Shown piece after piece: positions 16,151 to 25,205 of a stretch of 64,000 nt of DNA. Each line of letters opens with the position of its first letter. Position 1 is the first letter of the stretch. The notes below the pieces were generated by a model. That model was not told the DNA's origin. It was given only the letters and a program-made list of their open reading frames with translations, and made no database searches. A program made the translations under genes and the position numbers. Origin of the DNA: Chryseobacterium arthrosphaerae (GTDB lineage Bacteria; Bacteroidota; Bacteroidia; Flavobacteriales; Weeksellaceae); NCBI RefSeq assembly GCF_001684965.1, contig NZ_MAYG01000001.1, positions 3,362,082 to 3,426,081 of the forward strand, written 5' to 3'.

Positions 16151-19100
16151 TTAGTTTATTGGAAAAAATAATTCGTAATTGTATGATGTATTATTCGGTC
16201 TAGAAGTACCTGAATGCGTCTTCAAAATAACATCACCATCAGATTTAATTGTATAAAAGACTTGTCCATTATATGAAGAATAATCTGCTATTGGCTTACA
16301 AGGTCCATATATAGTAGCTATTTTAACACCTGTTGTCCACGGCAAATTTGTAGAATTAGGTCCTGAAGAAAATCCAAAAGATGCCTTATAATAAGAATTT
16401 GGAGAAACAGAAACGCTTCCGCCACCAGCTATTCCAATTGATGAATTAAAATTAAGACTGCAAGACACAGGAGTACATATTCCGTTGAGATTAGCAGCAC
16501 TTTGTCCATTAATATTAATATCCTCCTGCGCTCTCTGATCTGCATCTGCCTGACTTATTGTTGAGGAATACTTGTAAGCTGGGACGATATACGTATAAGT
16601 ACTGCCTAAACTGCCAGATCCACAATCCTTAATAAAACTTTTAGTTTTTTCGCTACTATAATACTTAATTGGTGCATAGTTATATTTATAATCCTGTATA
16701 ATATTATTATTGACATCAACCACCTTTTCCAGTCTATTTCCTGCATCATATTTATAAAATGATCTAATTTTTGAAGGAGGAGACATACTTGTCATTCCTA
16801 CCAATGGATCATAAGTATATGTAGTAATAGCAACATCAAAACTATGCTGTCTGCTTTGGAAAAGGTCAAGCTTTGTTCTAAACTGATCCTCAGTAGCAAC
16901 ATCAATATCTTTGTCAGAAGCAATACTTAATGCATTACTTTCATCAGATAACATTGTCATAAAATGATCAGTACCTTTACCTTCTATTTTAGCAATAGGT
17001 AGAGTTTTATTATATCCCCATATAATTCCAACAGTGCTTCCATTTCTATTGGTATATTGGATGAGATTTCCTTTATCATCATATTTATCATATTTGATGT
17101 CTGTAATAACAGTATTACTTTCCAGGTCATAAGATATTTTAGAGCTTGGAAGAATTGAGACAGGAATATCATATTTGGTTTCCTGCTTATCTATTAATTT
17201 TCCATTTTTCTTTTTCTCAATTTCAACTGGGGTATCTAAAACGTTAGCACTGACCAATTTTGCTATATTCTTATCTTTTGCATTTCTGTAAAATTCTTCC
17301 GTGGTATCCCCTGCTGTTATTGTTTTTTTTGAGACTAATCGTGCATCATCATAATTGAAAGTATTTTCTTCTTTTATGCTACCTCCCGGAAAAAAATCTT
17401 CTTTAGTACTACTTTTAAGATTACTAAAATAAGTTAATACATAGTTAGACGCTGAATATTCATCATATCCAATGCTTTTAGCAAAATAAAAAGGTTTAGT
17501 AACTTTCAAAGAATTTCTGATTTGATAATCATAGGAATATTCTTCTTTTTTCAAGGGAGTAACCTGCCCCTCTTTATAATAATTAACAGATAACAGCTTG
17601 CCCCTTCTGTCATCAAATGATTGTATATAGGAACTTGGAAACTTCATAAATTTTATAAAATTTTTCTGTTCCTGAGTCGAAATATTCTGATCAGGACTCA
17701 TAATCTGATCAGGGTGATCATTAAAGTTAGAATACTTTTTTTCAATATACCCTTTACCTGTAGTTTCTTCAATAATTCTGGAATAACCAATAATAGCTCC
17801 TGTATTAAATCCAATACCAGAAGGAGTCTCAATATTAATAGTTTCATCAGGAGTTGTCATAAAGTTGATCTGTCCCGAAGAAGTGTTATCTTCATTAATA
17901 TATTTATATTTAATTTCTTTACTTATTGTGTTTTGAGAATCATATAATCTCATCATATTAACTCTCGTACTTCCCAATATATACTTTTCTCCTTCATACA
18001 TAAAATCATCATTCTCATAATCCAGTTCTAAAGAACCTCCAGTAGGATAAATCATTTTCTTTAACAAGCCTAATTTTGATACAGAAGATGGAGTTCTATC
18101 TATCTGAAATGAAGTAGCAAAGGCAGTTTTGTTTCTTAGTTGAAATGGTAAGATATTATCTTTAGGCAGATCAGGATAGAAATAAAATTTTGTATTTGGA
18201 TAATAACGTAAATCATTAGGATGATAATCATTTTTTGAAAAAACAACATTAGAAGTATTATTATTAAAATAACCTAAAAAATCAACTTTAGACGTATTTC
18301 TTGGAGGAAATACATTATTATCATAATAAAAAGAATAAGTACCCAAAGAAGAATCAACTACTTTTTCAAGTTTAAGTCTTTTACAATAATAATCTCCGGA
18401 TGAACAATTACCGGAATCAAAATATGAATAACTGAAATTGGCTTGCTTGATCGTATTACCATTTTTATTTTTCACCAAAATACTGCTCAAAGCATTGCCT
18501 CCATAATCAAGTCTTGTAATATCATAATTAAAATCAATAGTTTCTTTTTCCGTTATAATTTTTTTGAGTCTCTTTGCAACTAATTTCGATGATATCAGTC
18601 TGTTAAAAACCTGATCAGGAAAAGGATCACGTACAGGTCGTTTTAAGTCAAGAAAGGAAACTCCATAATTACCAAAATTTATATAGTTGAATAAGGTGAG
18701 TAAGGATAAATGTTCATAATTATTAGTATAACTTTCGTATTCAAAGTTTATTTCCTTTCCTGAGAATGGGTCTTTAATTTTGGCAAGATACCAACTGTTA
18801 ACTTTCTGAATACTATGACTTGATAAATCCTGTGGATAATCTACAATATTTGAATATTCATAATCAATAAATGTGTATAGATATCCATTATCTCCTGTTA
18901 TTTCAAATTTATCCGGCTGATAGAAAACAGTGGCACCCCCTACATTACCAAAGCTAGTGCTTTCAAAGAAACCACATGCTCTTTTAATATTCAGATTCAC
19001 GTTATTATTGAGCTTAGCATTTGAAATAAAAAAATTTGCCTTTAATTGAGTATTACTTATTCTTGTAAAATAAAATCTATCTTTAAACCCAGGTGCTTCA

Positions 19101-19651
19101 ACATAGTAAAAGTCGGGAGCCGAATCAATTAATCTATCATCATTTTCCCATATTCTATGGTTGATGCACAACTGAGAGTTAAAATCCTGTGTATCACTCA
19201 AAGCCTGCGGATAATCTGTTGACAGATAACCTCTTGACTGTCGATGCCAGGCATATGACTGCTCCGGCTCAAAACCAGGAGTAGTATAGTAGGCATATGT
19301 CTCTGTAAGATCATTCATATCATTAACTTTAACCGTTAAATTTCCTCCAGCATTTAAATTCCAGCCCAGCCCCACCGCCGTAGCAATATCAGCAGCTCTA
19401 TTTCCCTTTGTAGTATATGAAAGTCCTATAGGAATGTTCAACTTTTCGAACCCAATTGTATAAATTGGTACTGAAATATTATTTTTCCCAATAAAATCAG
19501 GTTCAGGAAAGTCAACATATCTCATCATATTTGCTACCTCAGGAGTAGCAATATTATATATTTGTTTATCTGATATATTAGACTGTGATTGATACTTTGA
19601 GATAGAAAATAATGACAGTAATAGAATAATCTTAAATCTATTTTTTTTCAT
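16151..19651 (-). CDS. Large secreted YD-repeat-like protein with DUF5977 domain
   Basis: The 1166-residue protein has a Sec signal (ends YQSQS) and then an opening typical of Rhs-locus partners (IATPEVANMMRYVDFPEP, VGLGWNLNAGGN, resembling the start of SpvB/TcB-like shells). A long beta-rich region with degenerate YD-type strands (YKYDAGNRLEKVVD at about 980) comes next. Near the end is a DUF5977 motif (YSSTISQADADQRAQEDINI, then GQSAANLNGIC). It lies 6 nt before the Rhs gene. I infer that it builds part of the shell around, or displays, the Rhs protein. DNA is AT-richer than in flanking housekeeping genes. No toxin tip is evident at its C-terminus. Confidence 0.8.
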   Translation of the reverse strand: MKKNRFKIILLLSLFSISKYQSQSNISDKQIYNIATPEVANMMRYVDFPEPDFIGKNNISVPIYTIGFEKLNIPIGLSYTTKGNRAADIATAVGLGWNLNAGGNLTVKVNDMNDLTETYAYYTTPGFEPEQSYAWHRQSRGYLSTDYPQALSDTQDFNSQLCINHRIWENDDRLIDSAPDFYYVEAPGFKDRFYFTRISNTQLKANFFISNAKLNNNVNLNIKRACGFFESTSFGNVGGATVFYQPDKFEITGDNGYLYTFIDYEYSNIVDYPQDLSSHSIQKVNSWYLAKIKDPFSGKEINFEYESYTNNYEHLSLLTLFNYINFGNYGVSFLDLKRPVRDPFPDQVFNRLISSKLVAKRLKKIITEKETIDFNYDITRLDYGGNALSSILVKNKNGNTIKQANFSYSYFDSGNCSSGDYYCKRLKLEKVVDSSLGTYSFYYDNNVFPPRNTSKVDFLGYFNNNTSNVVFSKNDYHPNDLRYYPNTKFYFYPDLPKDNILPFQLRNKTAFATSFQIDRTPSSVSKLGLLKKMIYPTGGSLELDYENDDFMYEGEKYILGSTRVNMMRLYDSQNTISKEIKYKYINEDNTSSGQINFMTTPDETINIETPSGIGFNTGAIIGYSRIIEETTGKGYIEKKYSNFNDHPDQIMSPDQNISTQEQKNFIKFMKFPSSYIQSFDDRRGKLLSVNYYKEGQVTPLKKEEYSYDYQIRNSLKVTKPFYFAKSIGYDEYSASNYVLTYFSNLKSSTKEDFFPGGSIKEENTFNYDDARLVSKKTITAGDTTEEFYRNAKDKNIAKLVSANVLDTPVEIEKKKNGKLIDKQETKYDIPVSILPSSKISYDLESNTVITDIKYDKYDDKGNLIQYTNRNGSTVGIIWGYNKTLPIAKIEGKGTDHFMTMLSDESNALSIASDKDIDVATEDQFRTKLDLFQSRQHSFDVAITTYTYDPLVGMTSMSPPSKIRSFYKYDAGNRLEKVVDVNNNIIQDYKYNYAPIKYYSSEKTKSFIKDCGSGSLGSTYTYIVPAYKYSSTISQADADQRAQEDININGQSAANLNGICTPVSCSLNFNSSIGIAGGGSVSVSPNSYYKASFGFSSGPNSTNLPWTTGVKIATIYGPCKPIADYSSYNGQVFYTIKSDGDVILKTHSGTSRPNNTSYNYELFFPIN

Positions 19652-19657
19652 TTTTGT

Positions 19658-21328
19658 TTATTTTTTTATCAGCTTAGCATTCGCTGTTTTGTTATTATCC
19701 GTTTTGATGGTCACCAGATAAGCGCCCTGTACAAGGTTCTGCGTATTGATCTTGGTCACATTATTCTTTGTCTTCAGACTCTGAAGCTGCCTTCCGCTCA
19801 TATCATACAACAGAATTTCAGCTTCTTTGAAATCAAAGCCGATTTCTACATAAGCATAATCAGATACGGGGTTCGGATAAATCTTGATATCCTGTTTTTC
19901 GATCAATTGGCTGACCTGCTTGTCTCCCAGCTTCACAATCTTCCAGTTCTCTTTCCCCAGTTCTTTGGCGCTGGTCCCGGCCAGGATAATAGAACCATCC
20001 CGGTTCAGTTTCAAATCTGAAAGTCTTTCTTCTCTCTGCCTTGATTCTCCTGCCACATGTTTTCGCCACTGCTCATTGCCATTCTGATCCAGGTACAGCA
20101 TCCAGAAGGTTTCATCATCTTTTTCTATTCTGCCTTCAGCCTGAGTGTAGCCTCCCAGCAATATTCCTGTTGTAACATCTTGACTCTTGGTTCTTGATTC
20201 CTGGCTCTTTGTAATCACACTCATTCCCATTAATACATCTCGGTTCTTGAAGGTGTAGGATTTTTGCCACTGCTCATCACCTCTTTCGTTTAGCGCGATT
20301 AACCATAAGTCAGTACCTTCTTGGGTACCTACTGTTTTGTTTCCTGATCTTTCGGATCTGGATTCGCCACCAATGATATAACCTGTGGATGTCAAAGCTA
20401 AAGTTCTGATATGGTCATCTCCTTTCCCGCCATAGTTCTTTTCCCATTCTACTTTTCCGTTCTTGTCCAGTTTTACAATCCAGTAGTCACCTTCACCGAA
20501 ATTGCTGCTGGCTTTTGGCATCTGGCTAATGGCTGTAGAGGTGGCAGATGAAAGGTTGCGGGTAGCAGTACTTATCGTTGATGATTTGCTTTCAGGGTTT
20601 CTGATACCGGAACCTGAATCACGGACCTCGGAGCTTCTGGAATAAATTCCCAGTAAGGCTCCGCCATCTTTCGTGGGAATCATTTTTTCTACTTCATCCA
20701 GACCTTTTCCACCTAAAATAAGTTGTGAGAGTTCTTTTCCATCTTTATCTAATCTTGTGATCCAAGCGTCTTTGGAACCGTAGCCTTTGGATGAGTTCTG
20801 GACATTGCCGGCAACAAAGAATCCTAAATCGGTGGCTTGAATGACTGATCGGGCTTCTTCATCTGAGGAAGTTCCTAATGTTTTCTGCCATAGTTCATCC
20901 CCAAATTCATTAAGCCTGATCAACCAGATATCGGATCCTCCTCTGGAATCCTCTTTCTTATCGAGTCCTTTCCCAGAATAAGAGGTTCCGGTCAAAAGGA
21001 AGCCTCCGTCCTGGGTGGTAACGGTGGCTGACAGATAGTCATGATTCTGCCCCGAGAAATATTTTTCCCAGACCTGATCTCCCTGCTGGTTGAGTTTTAC
21101 AAGATGGAAATCGTAACCATTATTCTGCTTTTGGCTGTTAGCTTCTGGCGACTGGCTTTTGGACTGGATAGAGCTTCCCGTGATAAGGTATTGCTGATCA
21201 ATGGTGGTGGTAACCTGGCTGAGAAAATCCTGGGTGGAGGATTGAATGTCTTTCTGCCATACCACTTCCTGGGCGGATAGCCCAAGGATTGTGCATAAGG
21301 TAAATGCACAGAGATGCTTTTTTTTCAT
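19658..21328 (-). CDS. T9SS-sorted propeller-like repeat protein heading the Rhs operon
   Basis: The 556-residue protein has a Sec signal (ends LSAQE) and six or seven repeated units of about 50-60 residues with the pattern GGF-LLTGTS...D-WLIRLNEFGDELWQKTLGG, as in secreted beta-propellers. Its last 75 residues form a type A T9SS sorting domain (IKIYPNPVSDYAYVEIGFDF, then LVQGAYLVTIKTDN and KLIKK). It is first in the operon, 6 nt before the DUF5977 gene. Several inter-strand loops carry odd Ser/Thr/Gln-rich insertions made of near-repetitive DNA (around 20175-20215, 20520-20640 and 21125-21180). Role in the Rhs system is inferred: a surface component exported by T9SS. Confidence 0.85.
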   Translation of the reverse strand: MKKKHLCAFTLCTILGLSAQEVVWQKDIQSSTQDFLSQVTTTIDQQYLITGSSIQSKSQSPEANSQKQNNGYDFHLVKLNQQGDQVWEKYFSGQNHDYLSATVTTQDGGFLLTGTSYSGKGLDKKEDSRGGSDIWLIRLNEFGDELWQKTLGTSSDEEARSVIQATDLGFFVAGNVQNSSKGYGSKDAWITRLDKDGKELSQLILGGKGLDEVEKMIPTKDGGALLGIYSRSSEVRDSGSGIRNPESKSSTISTATRNLSSATSTAISQMPKASSNFGEGDYWIVKLDKNGKVEWEKNYGGKGDDHIRTLALTSTGYIIGGESRSERSGNKTVGTQEGTDLWLIALNERGDEQWQKSYTFKNRDVLMGMSVITKSQESRTKSQDVTTGILLGGYTQAEGRIEKDDETFWMLYLDQNGNEQWRKHVAGESRQREERLSDLKLNRDGSIILAGTSAKELGKENWKIVKLGDKQVSQLIEKQDIKIYPNPVSDYAYVEIGFDFKEAEILLYDMSGRQLQSLKTKNNVTKINTQNLVQGAYLVTIKTDNNKTANAKLIKK

Positions 21329-21371
21329 TCCCGTGTTTTTTATGAGTTAACAATTAGTTTTTAAAACTTTC

Positions 21372-21379
21372 CAAATTTA
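21372..21379 (-). promoter_or_regulatory. -7 element of the Rhs operon
   Basis: On the minus strand this reads TAAATTTG, an exact TAnnTTTG, about 44 nt before the ATG at 21328. Confidence 0.5.
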
Positions 21380-21660
21380 ACATTTTTTAACGCAATATCT
21401 GACTCACATTAAGATGATTTAATATGAATTTTATCACATTTATGTGTATTTTAAATTAAATATTTCTATTTGCTGTAAAAGTATTTCAGAACGACGTCAA
21501 ACTTGTCGTATTTTTAATTAGACAATCAATTAATTAAAAAAATATCAATTAATGCTATCTCAGCAATATACTGTATGAACAGTAAAGTCAACTAGTTTGT
21601 TTTCAGTATATTACAAATAATTAAATAATTACTTGGTAAAACATAATACTATCTTTTACA

Positions 21661-21687
21661 TTGGTATGATTTTTAGTATTACATTTG
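21661..21687 (+). promoter_or_regulatory. Promoter of the DUF4407 gene
   Basis: TTG at 21661 and TACATTTG at 21680-21687 (exact TAnnTTTG) fit the Bacteroidota promoter layout. The ATG at 21703 is 15 nt further on, so the in-frame alternative start at 21685 lies inside the -7 element. Confidence 0.55.
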
Positions 21688-21702
21688 TATAAATTTTCAG
21701 GT

Positions 21703-22773
21703 ATGAAAACAAAACAACAAACTATAAATCAGGGGGATCATAAAATAAACTGGTTCCAGCATTTTCTTATGATATGTTCCGGCGGGAATATTCATATTTT
21801 AAGAAAAACTCCGAGTGAATGGAATAAATTTTCAGGGATCGGAGGGATCGTACTTTTCACTGCAGTATTTGCTACTCTGTCTGCAGGCTATGCCATGTAT
21901 ACAGTCTTTGATGATGTCTGGACTGCTATAGGATTCGGAGTTCTCTGGGGGCTGATGATCTTCAATCTTGACCGTTATATTGTCTCTTCCATCAAAAAAA
22001 CAGGAACCTGGTGGAATCAGATTCTTATGGCTATTCCCCGCTTGATCCTTGCTACATTTTTAGGAATCATTATTTCCAAACCACTTGAGCTTAAAATTTT
22101 TGAAAAGGAGGTCAATAAACAGCTGAATACCATTATTCAGAGAAATAAAAAACAGCTGCAGGGTGAAATGAGCGGAAGAATTCTCCAGCAGAGCGGGCCA
22201 TTTGAAACGGAAAAACAACAGATCTCAGAGAAAATTGCGCAATACCAGAAATCTTATGATTCCGCCTCTGTAGAACTTGAAAAGGAGATATTGGGAAAAC
22301 AATCGGGGCTTACCAGTGGAAAAGAAGGCTACGGACCTAATGCCAAACGTAAGCAGGAATTAAAAGAACAGCGCAGACAGGACCTCGAGAATTATCAGAA
22401 GCAGGCTGCACCAAGGCTGGAATATTTAGACAAAGAAATTTCCAAGGTATATACCAATCTGGAAACTGAAAGAAAATCCACAGAAACCTTTGAAGACAAG
22501 TTCAATGGTTTTGCAGCCAGACTTCAGGCACTGGATGAGCTTGGTAAAAATTCAGCCATTATCGGACTGGCAGCAGCATTTATCATGGGTCTTTTTATCT
22601 GTCTCGAGATTTCCCCGGTTTTAGTAAAGCTGATTTCCCATGTAGGACCTTATGATTATCTTTTAGAGAAAACAGAAAATGATTTCAGATTGTATTCTAA
22701 AGAAAAAATTGAAAAAGGAAATGCCCTGACCGATTTCCGGATCGAAGATTTTAAGGATAATCTGGATAAATAG
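21703..22773 (+). CDS. DUF4407 membrane protein
   Basis: The 356-residue protein has membrane helices at about 44-66, 69-90, 106-130 and 290-312. The two N-terminal pairs are separated from the last helix by a long cytoplasmic or periplasmic helical region (about 135-285) rich in Gln, Glu and Lys that is probably coiled coil (residues such as EKQQISEKIAQYQKSYDSAS). FNLDRYIVSSIKK between helices 2 and 3 is characteristic of DUF4407. The function of the family is unknown. The start is set by the promoter just upstream. It appears monocistronic, with a terminator about 100 nt after the stop. Confidence 0.85.
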   Translation: MKTKQQTINQGDHKINWFQHFLMICSGGNIHILRKTPSEWNKFSGIGGIVLFTAVFATLSAGYAMYTVFDDVWTAIGFGVLWGLMIFNLDRYIVSSIKKTGTWWNQILMAIPRLILATFLGIIISKPLELKIFEKEVNKQLNTIIQRNKKQLQGEMSGRILQQSGPFETEKQQISEKIAQYQKSYDSASVELEKEILGKQSGLTSGKEGYGPNAKRKQELKEQRRQDLENYQKQAAPRLEYLDKEISKVYTNLETERKSTETFEDKFNGFAARLQALDELGKNSAIIGLAAAFIMGLFICLEISPVLVKLISHVGPYDYLLEKTENDFRLYSKEKIEKGNALTDFRIEDFKDNLDK

Positions 22774-22870
22774 TTTATTGATGCTGGAAGTATACATAAG
22801 TACTGTTTCCCTAACCGGATTAAAATTAACCGGATCATATTTTTGATCTGTTCAAAACATAATACAACTT

Positions 22871-22898
22871 ACCTTCCTGTTTTTCGGGAAGGTTTTTA
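22871..22898 (+). terminator. Intrinsic terminator after the DUF4407 gene
   Basis: The perfect 7-bp stem ACCTTCC/GGAAGGT is followed by a T run. Confidence 0.75.
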
Positions 22899-22978
22899 AT
22901 TGATGACTTGCTAAAAATCTCCATTTAAATAATTTTAAACTTTTCCTGAAAACATTGATAAGTTGTGATAAAAAAATA

Positions 22979-22986
22979 TAAATTTG
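22979..22986 (+). promoter_or_regulatory. -7 element of the GG-leader peptide gene
   Basis: TAAATTTG is an exact TAnnTTTG, about 40 nt before the ATG at 23026. TTG triplets at 22955 and 22963 are possible -33 partners. Confidence 0.5.
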
Positions 22987-23025
22987 AGAAACAGCTATAA
23001 AGCAAAAATCAAAAAATCAATTATT

Positions 23026-23202
23026 ATGAAAAATTTAAAAAAAGTTTCAAGAGAAAGCTTAAAAAGTATTAAGGGTGGATTTAAAATGTGCAACAGCGAA
23101 TTACCGAATTTCGGATGTGGTGATGCTGAAATTTTTTGCTGTGGCCCCGGAGGATGCAGAAGAATAGCAGATCTGCCGCCAGGCTCTTGTTCTATTTTAT
23201 AA
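23026..23202 (+). CDS. Cys-rich bacteriocin-like peptide with GG leader
   Basis: The 58-residue peptide splits into an 18-residue leader, MKNLKKVSRESLKSIKGG, ending in a double glycine, and a 40-residue core. The core has six cysteines (spaced C-x8-C-x6-CC-x4-C-x10-C) and a GPGG turn. Double-Gly leaders are cut by C39-type peptidase ABC exporters. The leader style is typical of Bacteroidota bacteriocin-like peptides. Six cysteines could form three disulfides or carry a modification. No transporter, modifying enzyme or immunity gene is adjacent, so export would have to use machinery elsewhere. The ATG at 23026 is chosen over earlier in-frame codons because it starts the leader exactly. Confidence 0.75.
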   Translation: MKNLKKVSRESLKSIKGGFKMCNSELPNFGCGDAEIFCCGPGGCRRIADLPPGSCSIL

Positions 23203-23227
23203 TGACAATACCACTTGTATCTATAAG

Positions 23228-23255
23228 ACCATTGCTTCTGCGATGGTTTTTTTAT
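23228..23255 (+). terminator. Intrinsic terminator after the GG-leader peptide
   Basis: An 8-bp stem with one G-U pair (23228-23235 with 23240-23247) has a 4-nt loop and is followed by seven Ts. Confidence 0.8.
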
Positions 23256-23312
23256 TATTACTGTCTAAAAGATTCATCAATGAATTAGGAATATTTTTTG
23301 CACGTCTATCAT

Positions 23313-23510
23313 ATGCCTTCAAGTGTTGTACATCATTTCATATATTTTCCGGAAACTGAAATATTGAGAATTATATATCAGTCGGGGGCGGTATATGATT
23401 ATCTCCGGGTACCTCCCGGTATTGTCGAAAAATTCGGAAAGGCAAGATCTAAAGGGACTTTTCTGAACGCAGTGATTAAACCAAAATTTAAATTTATCAA
23501 GGTTAAATAA
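23313..23510 (+). CDS. KTSC domain protein
   Basis: The 65-residue single-domain protein matches the KTSC family pattern: an N-terminal polar start, strands with ILRIIYQSGAVYDYLRVPP, then a helix with KARSKGTFLNAVIK and a basic end. KTSC proteins are small, of unknown molecular role, and are sometimes linked to RNA or DNA metabolism. The ATG at 23313 is chosen over a TTG at 23298 on length grounds. It is monocistronic, convergent with guaB, with a shared hairpin between them. Confidence 0.8.
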   Translation: MPSSVVHHFIYFPETEILRIIYQSGAVYDYLRVPPGIVEKFGKARSKGTFLNAVIKPKFKFIKVK

Positions 23511-23512
23511 AG

Positions 23513-23540
23513 AATGCCTCCGTTTCCGAAGGCATTTTTA
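23513..23540. terminator. Hairpin between the KTSC gene and guaB
   Basis: AATGCCT and AGGCATT surround a short GC-containing loop, with Ts after it on the plus strand. It serves the convergent gene ends at 23510 and 23557. Confidence 0.65.
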
Positions 23541-23556
23541 TTAATATTTTTAATTC

Positions 23557-25017
23557 TTATAGTGAATAGTTAGGAGCTTCCTGTGTGATGATGACATCAT
23601 GCGGGTGAGATTCTTTCAATCCGCTTCCTGTGATCATTACCAGTTTGGAATCTTTTTGTAAAGCTTCAATATCTTTTGCTCCGCAATATCCCATACCTGC
23701 TCTTAAACCTCCGGTCAACTGGAAGATCACATCTTCTAATTTCCCTTTATGAGGTACTCTTCCTTCAATTCCTTCCGGAACGAATTTTTTAGCTTCACTC
23801 TGGAAATATCTTTCTTTTCCTCCTCTCTTCATGGCAGAAAGGCTTCCCATTCCCTGATAGGATTTGAATTTTCTTCCCTGGAAGATAATTTCTTCACCCG
23901 GAGCTTCATCTGTACCGGCTAATAGTGACCCCAACATTACTGCTCCGGCGCCACTTGCAATAGCTTTTACAATATCTCCTGAAAGTTTGATCCCTCCGTC
24001 AGCAATTACGGTTACATTCTGAGACTTCGCATATTCGTATACGTTATAGATTGCAGATAGCTGAGGAACCCCTACTCCGGCAACAACTCTGGTTGTACAG
24101 ATAGAACCTGGCCCTACTCCTACTTTAAGAACGTTGGCACCGGCCTTGATAAGGTCTTCTGCCGCTTCAGCTGTTACAATATTTCCTCCTACGATATCAA
24201 GATGAGGATAGGCTTTTCTGATCTCAGAAATTTTATCCAGAACTCCTTTGGAATGTCCGTGTGCAGAATCGATGGCAACAATATCAACTCCGGCCTGTAC
24301 CAAAGCTTCAATTCTGTCTAAGGTATCTTCACCTACTCCTACTCCGGCACCTACAATAAGGCGGCCGTTCTGGTCTTTATTGGCATTCGGATATTCAAGC
24401 TGGTTGTCGATATCTTTGATTGTAATCAAACCTACAAGCTTATTGTCTTTATCTACGATCGGAAGTTTCTCTACCCTGTTCTTAAGAAGGATTTCTTTTG
24501 CCTTTTCAAGGTTGGTATCTTTGTCTGAAGTGATCAGGTTTTCTTTGGTCATGATCTCCTCTACTTTCATCCCAAGATTTTCCTGATATTTTACATCTCT
24601 GTTGGTAATAATCCCGATCAGAACATTATCTGCATCTACTACAGGAAGTCCTGAGATTTTATATCTTGACATCATCTCTTTAGCCTCACCTAGAGTGTGG
24701 TCCTTAGAAAGGGTAACCGGATCGGAAATCATTCCGTTTTCGGAACGTTTTACACGGTTTACCTGTGCTGCCTGCTCAGCGATCGTCATGTTTTTGTGAA
24801 TAAAGCCCAAACCACCTACTCTTGCCAGGGCAATAGCGAGATCAGCTTCAGTAACAGTGTCCATCGCAGCGGAAACTATCGGAACATTCAGCGTGATTTT
24901 GTCGGTAAGTCTTGATTTTAATGAAACCTGGTTAGGTAAAACTTCTGAATAAGAAGGGACTAGAAGAACGTCATCGAAAGTGATGGCTGTCTCTACAATT
25001 TTGTTATGAATAGACAT
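23557..25017 (-). CDS. guaB: Inosine-5'-monophosphate dehydrogenase
   Basis: The 486-residue protein oxidises IMP to XMP with NAD, the committed step of guanine nucleotide synthesis. The TIM barrel opens with [16 protein letters not shown] and SAAMDTVTE. Two CBS domains (Bateman module) lie at about 95-205. The catalytic loop [18 protein letters not shown] contains C307, followed by the [14 protein letters not shown] and [11 protein letters not shown] segments near the flap and monovalent-cation site. Length is normal. A TAATTTTG -7 element sits 15 nt upstream of the ATG. It is a single gene with no guaA beside it. Confidence 0.96.
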   Translation of the reverse strand: MSIHNKIVETAITFDDVLLVPSYSEVLPNQVSLKSRLTDKITLNVPIVSAAMDTVTEADLAIALARVGGLGFIHKNMTIAEQAAQVNRVKRSENGMISDPVTLSKDHTLGEAKEMMSRYKISGLPVVDADNVLIGIITNRDVKYQENLGMKVEEIMTKENLITSDKDTNLEKAKEILLKNRVEKLPIVDKDNKLVGLITIKDIDNQLEYPNANKDQNGRLIVGAGVGVGEDTLDRIEALVQAGVDIVAIDSAHGHSKGVLDKISEIRKAYPHLDIVGGNIVTAEAAEDLIKAGANVLKVGVGPGSICTTRVVAGVGVPQLSAIYNVYEYAKSQNVTVIADGGIKLSGDIVKAIASGAGAVMLGSLLAGTDEAPGEEIIFQGRKFKSYQGMGSLSAMKRGGKERYFQSEAKKFVPEGIEGRVPHKGKLEDVIFQLTGGLRAGMGYCGAKDIEALQKDSKLVMITGSGLKESHPHDVIITQEAPNYSL

Positions 25018-25031
25018 CTTTACTTTCTTTG

Positions 25032-25039
25032 CAAAATTA
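25032..25039 (-). promoter_or_regulatory. -7 element of guaB
   Basis: On the minus strand this reads TAATTTTG, an exact TAnnTTTG, giving a leader of about 10 nt before the ATG at 25017. Confidence 0.55.
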
Positions 25040-25110
25040 GGTTATTTTGATGACATATGAAAATCCTTTTTGATAGTTTAAATAAAAATTAATAATCAAT
25101 AACTTAAATC

Positions 25111-25140
25111 AAAAAACCGCTCTTTTTTCAAGAACGGTTA
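25111..25140 (-). terminator. Terminator of the sigma-factor operon
   Basis: A 10-bp stem with one mismatch (25115-25124 with 25130-25139) is followed on the minus strand by a T run. It lies after the last gene of the operon (stop at 25206). Confidence 0.65.
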
Positions 25141-25205
25141 CGGTACAAAATAATTGATAAGTATGAAACTACTTGTTGAATATTAATTTTTCAATGGTAA
25201 ACATC

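Larger units (their letters stand above)
21329..21702. other. Divergent AT-rich promoter region
   Basis: This non-coding stretch separates the Rhs operon (-) and the DUF4407 gene (+). It holds a minus-strand TAnnTTTG at 21372-21379 and a plus-strand one at 21680-21687. The 300 bases between them are AT-rich with no open frame or strong hairpin that I could find. Confidence 0.6.
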
